In this document: one piece after another, positions 8,718 through 18,070 of the stretch
How the letters are laid out: the number at the start of each line of letters is the position of its first letter
Numbering within the stretch: position 1 is the first letter of the stretch
Notes under the pieces: generated by a model
Databases searched by the model: none
Seen by the model: the letters and a program-made list of their open reading frames with translations, nothing else
What the model was told of the DNA's origin: nothing
Made by a program: the position numbers and the translations under genes
DNA from: Candidatus Binatia bacterium
GTDB taxonomy: Bacteria > Desulfobacterota > Binatia > UBA12015
Direction: 5' to 3'
DNA length: 64,000 bases
NCBI GenBank assembly: GCA_029243485.1
Contig: JAQWRY010000079.1
Location: 62,001-126,000 of the forward strand

Positions 8718-11165
8718 ATGACACGATTCGCGTTCTGCACCATCTTCGCGTTAGCGCTCAACGCGCTGCCCCTGTCTTCCAACGCACAGGACGGCCCAAT
8801 CGAGTCACCCTCGGATTACCAACTCCAGGCGATCGACAAACAAGGCCCGCTCGACGGCGAGGAGTACGAGGCCGACGCAGCGGAGGCACAGGGCGAGGAG
8901 GCGTTGGGCGGTGCGAACACCGGGCTGTCACGCCGGGCCACTCGCGAAGTCGAGGAGATAGTGGTTCAGGCGCGGCGTCGCGACGAGTTCCTGGAGGACA
9001 CCCCGGTCGCCGTGACCGCGCTCGGCGAGACCGAGTTGCGGGAGCACGGCGTCCAACGACTCGACGGAATCCAGCAGCTCGTTCCCAACCTCACCTTCGA
9101 GGGCGCTCTCACCGGCCAGCAGGTGAACATCCGTATTCGTGGTGTCGGCACCTCGGCCCCAGCGATCGCGTTCGACCCCGGCGTCGGAATGTACATCGAC
9201 GGCGTCTACATCCCTCGAACGTTCGGCACGCTGATCGACGTCGTAGACGTCCAGCAGATCGAAGTGCTGCGCGGACCGCAGGGCACGCTCTTCGGCAAGA
9301 ACACAGTGGGCGGCGCGATCAACGTACGAAGCGTGAAAGCACACGCCGAGCTCGAAGGGTTCGCCATGGTGCGGCCATCGAACTTCGGCAGCGTGGACAC
9401 GCGCGCGATGCTGAACCTCCCGATCATCGACGACATGCTCTACAGCCGTTTCGCGATGTCGACGATCAACTCGCAGGGCTACTACTACAACACCTTCGCG
9501 GACACGTATGCGAACGACCCGTCGAACATCTCGTTCCTCGGCTCATTGCGGTTCCTTCCGACGGACGATCTCACGATCGACGTCTTCGGAACATGGTCAC
9601 GCGCACGCAATCACGCGCGAGGCTCACAGTGCGTGGTCGTGGACGACGAGCCGGCGCTGTCCGGGGCCCTCCCGCCGGGCTTCTTCAAGAGCTGTGAGAA
9701 TTCCAGCCCCTTCGAAGGGGAACTGAACACCATCGGACTCGCCGACACCGAGAGCTACGGAACCTGGGGGATCGCCGAGTACGACATCGGCGACGTCGGC
9801 CCCCTCGAAGAGCTGTCCCTGCGCGGCGTCATGTCCTGGCGTCAGCAGAACCCCCGCCTACGCACGGACATCGACGGCACCCGCTTCATGGCCGTGCAGA
9901 ACTCCAGCGCCGGCGGTGGTGTGCTGAACGGTAAGCCCGGAACCCAACAGCAGTACAACCCCGAGCTCCTGCTCAATGGTTCCGCCCTCGACAGTCGCCT
10001 CAGCTACGTGGTGGGCGCCTTCGGTTTCTTCGAAACGGGCTTCGATGGGCGCACGCAGAGCGTCCTGCTCACCCCGGGCGGCCTGAACCGGGTCACGCTC
10101 AGCGAGACCAACATCGACAACTGGACGTGGGCCGTCTTCGGGCAGGCCACGGCCGACATCACCGAGTGGGCGAGCCTCACCGGCGGCATCCGCTACACGC
10201 AGGACAAGAAGGGCCTCACGTTCGCGCAGTTCGACCCGCGGACAGACACGGCGGTCGGCCTTCCCCTCGAGGGCCGGAAGGTCTTCGAAGCCTGGACCCC
10301 GATGGGCAGCCTCGCGCTCAGCGTGCCGGAGGACTTGTTGTTCGATACCCCCATCGATCACCTGATGGGCTACTTCACGTATTCGCAGGGCTTCAAAGGC
10401 GGCGGATTCAACGGCGTCTCGCAGCCCCGCGGAAATGTCGACGCCTCGCAGTTCGCGTTCGACCCCGAGACCCTTGAGAACTTCGAAGTCGGCTTCAAGA
10501 CGATCGGCTTCGACTCGATGGTCACGATGAACATCGCGCTCTTCTACGGAAAGTACGACGACATCCAGGAGACCTCGATCAAGGACCTCGGCCTCGACCC
10601 GGACGGAGTCCCCATCATCCAGCGACTCACGCTCAACGCCAGTAGGGCGACGACGAAGGGCTTCGAAATCGAGACCATGACCCGTCCGATGGACGGGCTG
10701 ATGATCCAGGGCAACGTCGGCTACACCGACGCCACGTACGACGCCTTCCCGAACGCACTGTCCGACCTGGACGGCCAGGAGATCGACCGTACCGGTCAGA
10801 GTCTCCGCGCTACACCGAAGCTGCAGACGTTCATCTCTGCGCAGTACTCCTTTGGCGTGGAGACGGGCGACGGCGCCTGGCTCGACGGCTGGCTCACGCC
10901 GCGCATAGAGTGGGCTTACCAGAGTGCCGTCAACTGGCTCGGCCCCGAGGTTCCTCAGGCGAAGGCCGTCGGCTGGAACGCGATCAATGCGCGCCTCTCG
11001 TACGACTTCTGGGATGATCGCGCGCAAGTCGCCCTCTGGGGCAAGAACCTGCTCAGCGAGGAGTACTTCGCGTACGTCACGCCGGTCATCTCGACCTTCG
11101 GCGTCGCGAACCGCTTCTACGAGCCTCCTCGCACCTACGGCGGCGAGGTCTCGTACCGGTTCTAA
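8718..11165 (+). CDS. TonB-dependent outer-membrane receptor
   Basis: 815-residue receptor with a signal peptide ending SSNAQ and a long acidic linker. A TonB-box-like EEIVVQARRR follows at about residue 78, then a plug domain (TPVAVTALGETELREHG, IRIRGVGTSAPA, DGVYIPR, VEVLRGPQGTLFGKNTVGGAIN-type signature) and a 22-strand-type barrel ending in FYEPPRTYGGEVSYRF with a terminal Phe. It imports a ligand across the outer membrane using TonB energy. It is divergent from TetR/DUF3604, so the ligand may be the DUF3604 substrate. Sequence type resembles the broad receptor class seen in sphingomonads, not dedicated siderophore receptors. GGAGG lies about 8 bases before the ATG. Confidence 0.95.
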   Translation: MTRFAFCTIFALALNALPLSSNAQDGPIESPSDYQLQAIDKQGPLDGEEYEADAAEAQGEEALGGANTGLSRRATREVEEIVVQARRRDEFLEDTPVAVTALGETELREHGVQRLDGIQQLVPNLTFEGALTGQQVNIRIRGVGTSAPAIAFDPGVGMYIDGVYIPRTFGTLIDVVDVQQIEVLRGPQGTLFGKNTVGGAINVRSVKAHAELEGFAMVRPSNFGSVDTRAMLNLPIIDDMLYSRFAMSTINSQGYYYNTFADTYANDPSNISFLGSLRFLPTDDLTIDVFGTWSRARNHARGSQCVVVDDEPALSGALPPGFFKSCENSSPFEGELNTIGLADTESYGTWGIAEYDIGDVGPLEELSLRGVMSWRQQNPRLRTDIDGTRFMAVQNSSAGGGVLNGKPGTQQQYNPELLLNGSALDSRLSYVVGAFGFFETGFDGRTQSVLLTPGGLNRVTLSETNIDNWTWAVFGQATADITEWASLTGGIRYTQDKKGLTFAQFDPRTDTAVGLPLEGRKVFEAWTPMGSLALSVPEDLLFDTPIDHLMGYFTYSQGFKGGGFNGVSQPRGNVDASQFAFDPETLENFEVGFKTIGFDSMVTMNIALFYGKYDDIQETSIKDLGLDPDGVPIIQRLTLNASRATTKGFEIETMTRPMDGLMIQGNVGYTDATYDAFPNALSDLDGQEIDRTGQSLRATPKLQTFISAQYSFGVETGDGAWLDGWLTPRIEWAYQSAVNWLGPEVPQAKAVGWNAINARLSYDFWDDRAQVALWGKNLLSEEYFAYVTPVISTFGVANRFYEPPRTYGGEVSYRF

Positions 11166-11177
11166 GGACCGGGAATT

Positions 11178-11206
11178 CCGGGGACACGCCTTGCCGTGTC
11201 CCCCGG
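11178..11206 (+). terminator. Hairpin terminator after TonB receptor
   Basis: Stem GGGGACACG / CGTGTCCCC with a 6-base loop, 12 bases after the receptor stop. It has no U-tract, so it may terminate poorly or stabilise the transcript end. Confidence 0.5.
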
Positions 11207-11398
11207 CCGGGTTCCGTTCGCTAGCGAAACCGCCGTTCACTCCCGCCGGACAACCCCGGTTCACCCTGCCCCCAGAAAGCGACCGTGCATCCACGAGCGT
11301 TCCTGCCGGCGGTGCTTGACCCGGGCCCTCGTCCGCGCCTCGAGGCCTAAACCTCCGCTGCGCGAAATCTGCTGCTCCTGCGAAAGCGGAGAATCGGA

Positions 11399-12211
11399 GT
11401 GCGGAGAAACGCGACGTGGGCCACACTGGTGATTCTGGCAATGGCCCTCCCGACGACGCAGGCGTTCGCGAAGGTCGCCGAGTACAACCTGACGATCGCG
11501 ACGCAAGAAGTCGACTTCACGGGTGAGCCGGTAAAGGCGCTCACGGTGAACGGCGGCATCCCGGGCCCGGTACTCGAGTTTACCGAAGGCGACGTCGCGC
11601 GCATCCACGTGCGCGACCGCCCAGGACGGCTCCGGACACGTGGCCGGCGTTCTCGGCACCGGCGAGCGAACCACGGCACCCGACGTCCCCCGCCCGGACT
11701 GCTACCGCAACACGATGAACGCCGGCTATCCGCGCGCCATGTGGCGGACGGCGTGGGATACGACGATCCCGGTCCGAAACCGCCACGCATCGTGAAGATG
11801 AACCTCACCGGTGACATGGATCGCTACGTGTGGAGCACGAACGGCGAGATCCTGCGCCCCGATGACACGATCCGCATCAAGAAGGGGGAACGCGTCCGCT
11901 TCGAGATGTCGAACCGCACGATGATGAACCACCCGATGCACCTCTACGGCCACTTCTACCGGGTACTGAACGGCCAGGGCGCCTACGCGCCGCTCAAGCA
12001 CACGATCAACGTCTCGCCCATGGAAACCACCGTCATCGAGTTCGACGCCGCCACGCGGACGGCGAGTACGACACCGTCACCGACGGGGAGTACACCGTGG
12101 GCGCCGAGTTCATCCTCACCCGGCACTTCTCTCTCGCCGGCCAGTAAAGCTCCGAGTACGACTGGGCTGGCGGACTCCGCTTCCGCCTCTACGCGCCCGG
12201 CTTCTTCTGAA
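11399..12211 (+). pseudogene. Decayed multicopper oxidase fused to an outer-membrane barrel remnant
   Basis: The first about 75 codons encode a signal peptide and the start of a CopA-like multicopper oxidase (VAEYNLTIATQEVDFTG, VNGGIPGPVLEFTEGD). The reading then turns to nonsense for about 45 codons and resumes in the cupredoxin C-terminal domain: LTGDMDRYVWSTNGE, then MMNHPMHLYGHFYRVL, with Cu-ligand histidines, and SPMETTVIEFDA near 12050. After this the original frame is nonsense. Another frame reads DGEYDTVTDGEYTVGAEFIL, a stop at 12147, then SSEYDWAGGLRFRLYAPGFF, typical of a barrel C-terminus. Internal deletions have joined two genes of a copper-resistance locus (oxidase plus CopB-like protein) and inactivated both. 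Confidence 0.7.
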
Positions 12212-12469
12212 CTGACCCCTCTACCCACCGAAGCCGTCGAGCCCCCCGACAAGGAGACGATGCGGACGCGCGTCGCCGCGGAGACCAACCGTAGGGTGAG
12301 GGCGTCGTTGTCGGCCGAATTCAGTGGAAGCTCCCGGGACGGCCGCCGGACATCAGGACCAACCACCGAAGGTACCCCCGACGAGAGTGACGATTAAACA
12401 AACTGCCGGGACTAACGAACGTCCCTACTTCGGAGCCCCAGGGTGGTGAGGAGTCCAGACGTCCTCCAT

Positions 12470-13330
12470 CTAGGCCGCCTGCTCCTTGCTCGCTCGAAGC
12501 ATCTTCATCGGATCGCGCATCTCGACAAAGCCGGCGACGCCACCGCCAGCCTCGATCGCGTCGTGCATCGCATACCCGAGAAGCTCCTGTGCCTGTTCCG
12601 GGAGATCACGCGCCACCTCGGGAGGAACACCCAGGTAGTTGTTCTCCTCCGTGCGAAGCCAACCGACCAGGTAGCTCAGGTGGATCCCGCGACGCCACTG
12701 ATCCGCGGTCCGATTGGTCCCGGCACCGTGGAGCGTTCGGCCGAGATAGATCGCTACCGAACCCGCGGGCATCTCCGCGATGGCGACATCGTGCTCCTCG
12801 GCCTGCCGCTGCGGGTCCCACGTATGACTTCCGGGGACGATGCGCGTCGCACCGGTCTCCCCGGTGAAGTCGACGAGGGCCGTCATCGTGGCCACCTGGA
12901 ACATCGGCGCGGGGCGCGGGACGTGCACCCAGACGTCCTCGTCCCGGTGCAACATCTGACAGACCGCGCCGGGGCCGACCTCGAGCACCTGGCCGACGTT
13001 CATCTGGTAGCTGGAGCACGCCGGCAGCAAGATCTCATCGCAAACGCCGAGGAGCAGTGGGTTCGTGAGCACGTCACAGAACGCGCGGGACTTGGCGGGA
13101 AGCGCACCGATCCGGCGCGTCTTGTCACCGTAGAACGCTTGACTGAGATCGTTCAGGTCAGGCGTCGTGAGCGCGGCGTTCGCCATGTAGGGGTCGAAGT
13201 CCCGGTTGATCTGGTCGCGAAGGCCTGGCTCGAGCAACCCTTCGACGACGACAACTCCGTCCTCTTGGAGAACCTCGAGGACCGTTTCCTTCGTCTCGCT
13301 TGCCTGGAAACGTCTGATCTTGGGCGCCAT
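12470..13330 (-). CDS. Phytanoyl-CoA dioxygenase (PhyH) family protein
   Basis: 286-residue Fe(II)/2-oxoglutarate dioxygenase. The family facial triad is visible as H128 and D130 (MLHRDEDVWVH) and H201 (RTLHGAGTN), with R213/R214 positioned to bind 2-oxoglutarate and TRIVPGSH before the distal His. The start at 13330 gives a normal N-terminus, MAPKIRRFQASETKE; the frame remains open upstream only because it runs into a MopE-like remnant. The ribosome binding site is weak. Likely substrates are hydrophobic or CoA-linked molecules. It lies intact between two decayed genes, so its own promoter may lie within the DUF4331 remnant. Confidence 0.92.
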   Translation of the reverse strand: MAPKIRRFQASETKETVLEVLQEDGVVVVEGLLEPGLRDQINRDFDPYMANAALTTPDLNDLSQAFYGDKTRRIGALPAKSRAFCDVLTNPLLLGVCDEILLPACSSYQMNVGQVLEVGPGAVCQMLHRDEDVWVHVPRPAPMFQVATMTALVDFTGETGATRIVPGSHTWDPQRQAEEHDVAIAEMPAGSVAIYLGRTLHGAGTNRTADQWRRGIHLSYLVGWLRTEENNYLGVPPEVARDLPEQAQELLGYAMHDAIEAGGGVAGFVEMRDPMKMLRASKEQAA

Positions 13331-13345
13331 GGGCCCAGTTAACTC

Positions 13346-14333
13346 GGAGCGCGACCCTTGGACAAGAGCCCCCCGATCGGTCGGGGCGCAGTCCTGGTCG
13401 TCGAAGGATCCGTCGTTGTCGTCGTCGATGTCCATGTCGACGCAACCCGGCGCGGGATCGCTGTCCGAGTTCGTGAACTCGTCCACCAGTAAGCCCTCGC
13501 AGTCCGAGTCGCGCGCGTCACACAACTCCGGTGCTCCGGGGAACGTCGTGTCAGGCCCGTCGTTGCAATCGCCAGATACGGGAACGTCTGACCAAAGGGC
13601 TTGTAGTTCGCATCGACACAATCGGTCGACGGGGGAGACGTGCCGCCAAGGAACCGAGGGGCGAAGCCCACGACATCCTCCTCGAGACGCCGACCGTTCG
13701 GATAGGTTGCCGGCTCAGCGAGATCGAGTGCGAGAACGTCCGGGAGATAGAAGCTGGCGACACCGAGTGCATCCCCGGGGTCGCTCTCGATCCCCGTCAA
13801 CGCATCGTAGATTACCTCGGAAACACCACCACGTCGTTCTTCGGCTGCCCGCGGTTGAAGGCGCCGCGCGCATGCTCGGGAACTAGCAACCCATTGATGC
13901 CCGCGAACCCCATTCGATCGACCTGATTGCCGAACGCCCGGGTTCGCGCCCACAACCCGAACGTCGGCGTCCCCATCCCAAAGAGAGGCACCTCCAACAC
14001 GACGGCAGAGGCTTCCCGCCGCGCGAACGAGTCCGATGTACCTCCGTCGCAGAGCGCGCGTCCGCCCTCCCAGAGGAAAGCGTCCCGGTCGAAGAAGAAC
14101 GGATCATCGAAGGCGCCAGCATGCAGACGAACTTCCTTCTTGAGCAGAAGGTCCTCCCCCGTCCGACCGTCACCGCGCATCCCCCGGAGTCCGACGCTCC
14201 GGAGTTTCACGCCCTGGGTACCGGCGGCATCGGGATCACTGAACAAACGACGCATCTCTTCACACCGCCCATACGCATCGCACCCCCTCTCGCCGGCACG
14301 TTCCCCCGCGCCGACGAGGCGCACGGCTAGCAC
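13346..14333 (-). pseudogene. DUF4331/MopE-like protein remnant with two frameshifts
   Basis: Three reading frames in succession make one decayed gene. From 14333 to about 13815: KKEVRLHAGAFDDPFFFDRD, VVLEVPLFG and GNQVDRMGFAGINGL match DUF4331. A second frame, about 13840-13570, continues the domain with SDPGDALGVASFYLPDVLAL, PNGRRLEEDVVGF and FGQTFPYLA. A third frame, about 13590-13370, reads GDCNDGPDTTFPGAPELCD and DIDDDNDGSFDDQDC, a MopE-type metal-binding repeat. The normal DUF4331 N-terminus and a signal peptide are missing. Single-base indels near 13820 and 13575 would rejoin the parts, but the missing 5-prime end favours a true pseudogene. Confidence 0.75.
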
Positions 14334-14401
14334 CGGCCCTTCCCAGGCGTCAACCTAAGGGGAGCTTGCCGCGCCCCACGATCTTCCATAGCAACCTCTT
14401 T

Positions 14402-15583
14402 GTGAAGCTCGCTTACACCCCGGAACACGACGCCCTCCGGCAAGAACTCCGCGAGTACTACGCGGGGCTGCTCACGCCAGAGATCATGAAAGAGGTCCGG
14501 AAGAGCGAGGGCGTGGGCCCCGCCGTCCGCAAAGTCGTTCGACAGATGGGCGAAGACGGCTGGCTCGGAATCGGATGGCCGAAGGAATTCGGCGGACGAG
14601 GCATGACCCCGATCGAGCAGTTCATCTTTTTCGACGAATCCATGCGGGTCGGCGCGCCCGTCCCGATGTTGACCGTGAACTCCGTCGCGCCCACGATCAT
14701 GAAGTACGGCTCGGAAGAGCACAAAGCGTTCTTCCTGCCGAAGATCCTGAAGGGCGAGATCCACTTCGCGATCGGCTACACTGAGCCGAGCGCCGGAACC
14801 GACCTCGCGTCGCTACAGACGAAAGCCGTCCGCGACGGAGACCAGTTCGTCATCAACGGACAGAAGATCTTCACGAGTCTCGCAACCGACGTCGACTACG
14901 TGTGGCTGGCGGTCCGGACGAACGAAGAGGAGAAGCGCCACAAGGGCATCTCCATCGTAATCGTCCCAGCCGACACACAAGGCTTCAAGGTGCAGCCCAT
15001 CAAGAACATGGGCAACTTCAACACCAACTGCACGTTCTATGAGGATGTCCGCATCCCCGTCGGCAATCTCGTGGGCGAGTTGAACGGCGGCTGGTCGCTC
15101 ATCGTGAACCAGCTCAACAACGAGCGTGTCACGCTTTGCAGCTCGGGCATGATCGAAGGCCTGTTCGAGACGGTCGTTCAGTGGACGAAGGACACCACCA
15201 ACGCCGACGGGACGCGGGTCATCGACGAACAGTGGGTTCAGCTCGCAATCGCACGCATCTATGCGCAGCTCGACTTCCTTCGGTTGATGAACTTCAAGGT
15301 GGCCTGGCGGGCCGAGCAGAACATGCCCCTCGATCCCGCGCACGCGTCGACGGTGAAGGTCTTCGGGACCGAGTTCTATCTCGAAGCGCTCCGCAGCATG
15401 CTCGAGATCATGGGCCCGCAGGCGAACCTTCGACCCGACGCTCCCGACGTGATTGCGGACGGCCGCGTCGCTCAAATGCTGCGTTCCCTTCACATCCTCA
15501 CGTTCGGCGGCGGCGTGAACGAGATGCAACGCGATCTCATCGCGATGTTCGGGCTTCACATGCCCGTGGCACCGCGGTTCTAG
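14402..15583 (+). CDS. Acyl-CoA dehydrogenase, first subunit of a pair
   Basis: 393-residue flavoenzyme if started at GTG 14402 (KLAYTPEHDALRQELREYY), where family members normally begin; a TTG at 14366 has a purine-rich AAGGGGAG almost touching it. It shows the signature GYTEPSAGTDLASLQTKA, the KIFTSLATDVDYVWLAVRT strand, and a C-terminal helical domain ending FGGGVNEMQRDLIAMFGL. A second acyl-CoA dehydrogenase follows after 10 bases. Such adjacent dissimilar pairs form alpha2beta2 heterotetramers in actinobacterial steroid side-chain degradation (ChsE/FadE type). I infer a similar heteromer here, oxidising a bulky acyl-CoA. Confidence 0.92.
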   Translation: MKLAYTPEHDALRQELREYYAGLLTPEIMKEVRKSEGVGPAVRKVVRQMGEDGWLGIGWPKEFGGRGMTPIEQFIFFDESMRVGAPVPMLTVNSVAPTIMKYGSEEHKAFFLPKILKGEIHFAIGYTEPSAGTDLASLQTKAVRDGDQFVINGQKIFTSLATDVDYVWLAVRTNEEEKRHKGISIVIVPADTQGFKVQPIKNMGNFNTNCTFYEDVRIPVGNLVGELNGGWSLIVNQLNNERVTLCSSGMIEGLFETVVQWTKDTTNADGTRVIDEQWVQLAIARIYAQLDFLRLMNFKVAWRAEQNMPLDPAHASTVKVFGTEFYLEALRSMLEIMGPQANLRPDAPDVIADGRVAQMLRSLHILTFGGGVNEMQRDLIAMFGLHMPVAPRF

Positions 15584-15593
15584 GAGACCGACC

Positions 15594-16709
15594 ATGGACT
15601 TCTCTCTCACCGACGAACAGAACGCGATCTCGGATCTCTCCGGGAAGATTCTCACCGATCAAGCGACGCTCGAATCCCGCAAAGCCCTCGAAGAATCCAG
15701 CGAGTGCATCGACCGCGACGCCTGGGCGAAGCTCGCCCAGGCCGGGCTGATCGGCATCGCGATCCCTGAAGAGCAGGGCGGCGCGGGCGCCGGCTTCGTC
15801 GAGGTCTGCCTCGTGCTCGAACAGATCGGAAAAGCGGTCTCTCACGTGCCGTTCCTCCCGACGGTGGTCTACGGGGCCCTGCCCCTCGCCCGATTCGGCA
15901 GCGACGAGCAAAAGAGCGGGCTCCTCCCCGGGGTGGCGCAGGGCGAGACCCTGCTGACCGCTGCCCTCGGCGAGATCGGTACCGATCCGCGCAACCCGAT
16001 CACCACGGCCACCAAGACCGCCGGCGGTTTCCGCCTGGACGGCTCTAAGATCGGAGTCCCGATCGCCGAGCAGGCAAAGCGGGTGCTCGTCCCGGCCCGG
16101 CTCGACGGTGGCGGAATCGCCGTATTCCTCGTCGAACCCCATGCAGCCGGCGTGCGGCTCGAAGCCCAGGAAACCTTCAACTGGGAGAGCCACTACAAGA
16201 TGACTCTCGACGGCGTCATCGTCCCGGCGAGCGCGGTTCTCGGCTCGACCGACAACGGTGCCGAAGTCCTAGGCTGGATCCTCGACCGAGCGCTCACCGG
16301 TCTTTGCGCCGTCGCAACCGGGGTCGCGCAGTCGGCGATGCAGATCACGGCCGAGTACGCCGGCGAGAGAAAGCAATTCGACAAACCCATCGCGACATTC
16401 CAGGCCGTGAGCCAGCGGATGGGCGACTGCTTCATCGACAACGAAGCCATCGGTCTCACCATGTGGCAGGCTGCGACCCGCTTGGCCGACGAGATGCCTT
16501 CGGACCGAGAAGTCGCGACGGCGAAGTTCTGGGCGGGCGAAGGTGGCAGTCGCATCGGGCACGCCGCGCTCCACGTCCACGGCGGTATCTCGATCGACGT
16601 CGATTACCCGATCCAGCGCTACTACCTGTGGGCGAAGCAGATCGAGTACACACTCGGCGCGGGCACGGCACAGCTCAAACGCCTCGGAGCGATGATCGCT
16701 GCCGAGTAG
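15594..16709 (+). CDS. Acyl-CoA dehydrogenase, second subunit of a pair
   Basis: 371 residues, start ATG preceded by TAGGAGA. It has the acyl-CoA dehydrogenase fold: an N-terminal helical domain (MDFSLTDEQNAISDLSGKIL), a reduced middle beta domain, and a C-terminal domain with ERKQFDKPIATFQAVSQRM and HVHGGISIDVDYPIQRYY. It is shorter than its partner and its central signature is degenerate, with LGEIGTDPRNP where the partner has the canonical motif. This is usual for the second chain of heterotetrameric enzymes. It is co-transcribed with the upstream gene. Which chain holds the catalytic base cannot be settled by eye. Confidence 0.92.
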   Translation: MDFSLTDEQNAISDLSGKILTDQATLESRKALEESSECIDRDAWAKLAQAGLIGIAIPEEQGGAGAGFVEVCLVLEQIGKAVSHVPFLPTVVYGALPLARFGSDEQKSGLLPGVAQGETLLTAALGEIGTDPRNPITTATKTAGGFRLDGSKIGVPIAEQAKRVLVPARLDGGGIAVFLVEPHAAGVRLEAQETFNWESHYKMTLDGVIVPASAVLGSTDNGAEVLGWILDRALTGLCAVATGVAQSAMQITAEYAGERKQFDKPIATFQAVSQRMGDCFIDNEAIGLTMWQAATRLADEMPSDREVATAKFWAGEGGSRIGHAALHVHGGISIDVDYPIQRYYLWAKQIEYTLGAGTAQLKRLGAMIAAE

Positions 16710-16784
16710 CCACGGAGTCGATCGCGGGCGAGGCTCCCCGCTTGGGCGCAGAGGAACCCATCCCCAGAGCCTCGGCCTGCTCGC

Positions 16785-17245
16785 TCAGCAACTCCAGAGC
16801 CGCGTCGAGAACCCCACGCACGCGCCCTTTCGAGAGATTGAGTTCGTCCTGCGCTCGGTGGCCCGCGCCAACTCACCCCGGTAGTGCGCGGCAAGCCAGA
16901 GACGACCGAGATTCGAGAACAGCCCAAGCAGATACGCCCCTTCGGGATTCACCAGGTTGGCTTGTTCCGCGAGTCCCTGAGCGACTAGGGCCGCACGAAG
17001 CGACTCCATGAGGCTCTCGTAGAGACCGGGGTCTGTGCGGATGGCCTTCCCTAGATCTTGGGTCGGGAAATTTTCCTGCTGGCGCAGCTTGTGAAGCTTC
17101 CCGATGGCCTGCGCCATCGCCGGGCAGTCTCCCTTGTCAGAGATCTCTGAGAAGACGTCCGGGATCGTTGATGCTGATTCAGCCAGGGGCCTGAGGCGGC
17201 GGATCTCCTTCGGTAGGGAGCACCCACCGCAAACCCTTGCTTCTT
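16785..17245 (-). pseudogene. Truncated HDOD domain remnant
   Basis: An open frame with no start codon before an upstream stop near 17246. It encodes IRRLRPLAESASTIPDVFSE, then DLGKAIRTDPGLYESLMESL and PEGAYLLGLFSNLGRLWLA, matching the HDOD signalling domain (LPxLPxV, I..DPxL, AxLxGLLHxxG). The N-terminus is absent, and after the G-R motif the frame runs into unrelated sequence and stops. HDOD proteins act in c-di-GMP or kinase-linked signalling; this copy is almost certainly inactive. It lies in the gap between the acyl-CoA dehydrogenase pair and the next minus-strand gene. Confidence 0.55.
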
Positions 17246-17297
17246 AAGGGGACCGAATCCGCCCGGTTCGGTCCCCCCGCCCTGGTTCACGCACCCT

Positions 17298-17834
17298 TCA
17301 GCCGGCGATCTCCAGCTGCATTTCCTCTTCGTAGATCGAGCCTTCCAAACCGGTCTCCTGGCCCGCGCCGCGAGAGGAGCGCTTGCGCTTGCCCCGGTCC
17401 ACGCGGTGGCTGCGGCGACGGCGCCCGGTCTGCGGAACTACCTCCCCCGGCGGTACCGAAAGGAGTCGGAACCGGAGGTCCTCCGGGATCAGATCCAGGA
17501 CTCGGCAGATGCTGTCGAACGAGAAGAGCCAGTCGTCGCCCGGCTGGCGGATCCAGGTCTCGGCCTTCCGCGCCTCCATGCGCTTCTTCGCGCAGGTGCT
17601 GGAAACATCCGCGAGGCAATATACCGCGTCCTCGAGGATCGCCAGCATGAGGCCCCTCACGCCCGCCCGTGTCGCGAGCTCGTCTCCCGCCGTCGGGAGC
17701 TGCGTGGGAAGAAGCGTCTCCGGAGCGATGATGTTCGCTCCGTCCGTGCGATTCGGAACGCGCGCCTGGGTGCCCCCGAGGCTCGATACGATGTTGCTCG
17801 AAATCTCCGCCATCGTCATGCTGTCCATCTTCAC
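17298..17834 (-). CDS. Conserved small protein of unknown function
   Basis: 178 residues, GTG start preceded by AGGAGG at 7 bases, so translation is well supported. The core reads GLMLAILEDAVYCL, then ARKAETWIRQPGDDWLFSFD and ICRVLDLIPEDLRFRLL. I recognise this LMLAxLEDA...W..SxDxxxxFSFxxICxxLxLxPxxLR pattern from unnamed small proteins widespread in deltaproteobacteria. After the core comes a basic RRRRSHRVDRGKRKRSSRG stretch that could contact nucleic acid, and an acidic tail. No membrane segment. Function unknown; a regulatory role is only a guess. Confidence 0.75.
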   Translation of the reverse strand: MKMDSMTMAEISSNIVSSLGGTQARVPNRTDGANIIAPETLLPTQLPTAGDELATRAGVRGLMLAILEDAVYCLADVSSTCAKKRMEARKAETWIRQPGDDWLFSFDSICRVLDLIPEDLRFRLLSVPPGEVVPQTGRRRRSHRVDRGKRKRSSRGAGQETGLEGSIYEEEMQLEIAG

Positions 17835-18070
17835 TGGGTGTCCTCCTTTTCGAGTTCACCCCGACAACAGCGCAACGGCCATGCCACCCTCAGTGGACCG
17901 TACAACGGTCGTTTTTCGGCCTCGACGGGCGCCGGTGTCCCCGGCCGATGACAGCGTCCCGCGCGCGGGCCGTTCTACTGTCACGCGCGGGTGACGACGA
18001 AACCACACCTCCCCTTGGGACAGAAGGGCGCGACCCCGATGCCGATCGAATTCCCGCGGCGCAGCGACGT

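Noticed and set aside
12443-13342. Plus-strand frame opposite PhyH
   Set aside because: Antisense of a gene with intact catalytic residues; no domain is recognisable.
13370-13621. PhyH with an N-terminal MopE-like extension
   Set aside because: The upstream part belongs to the decayed DUF4331 gene; PhyH aligns from the ATG at 13330.
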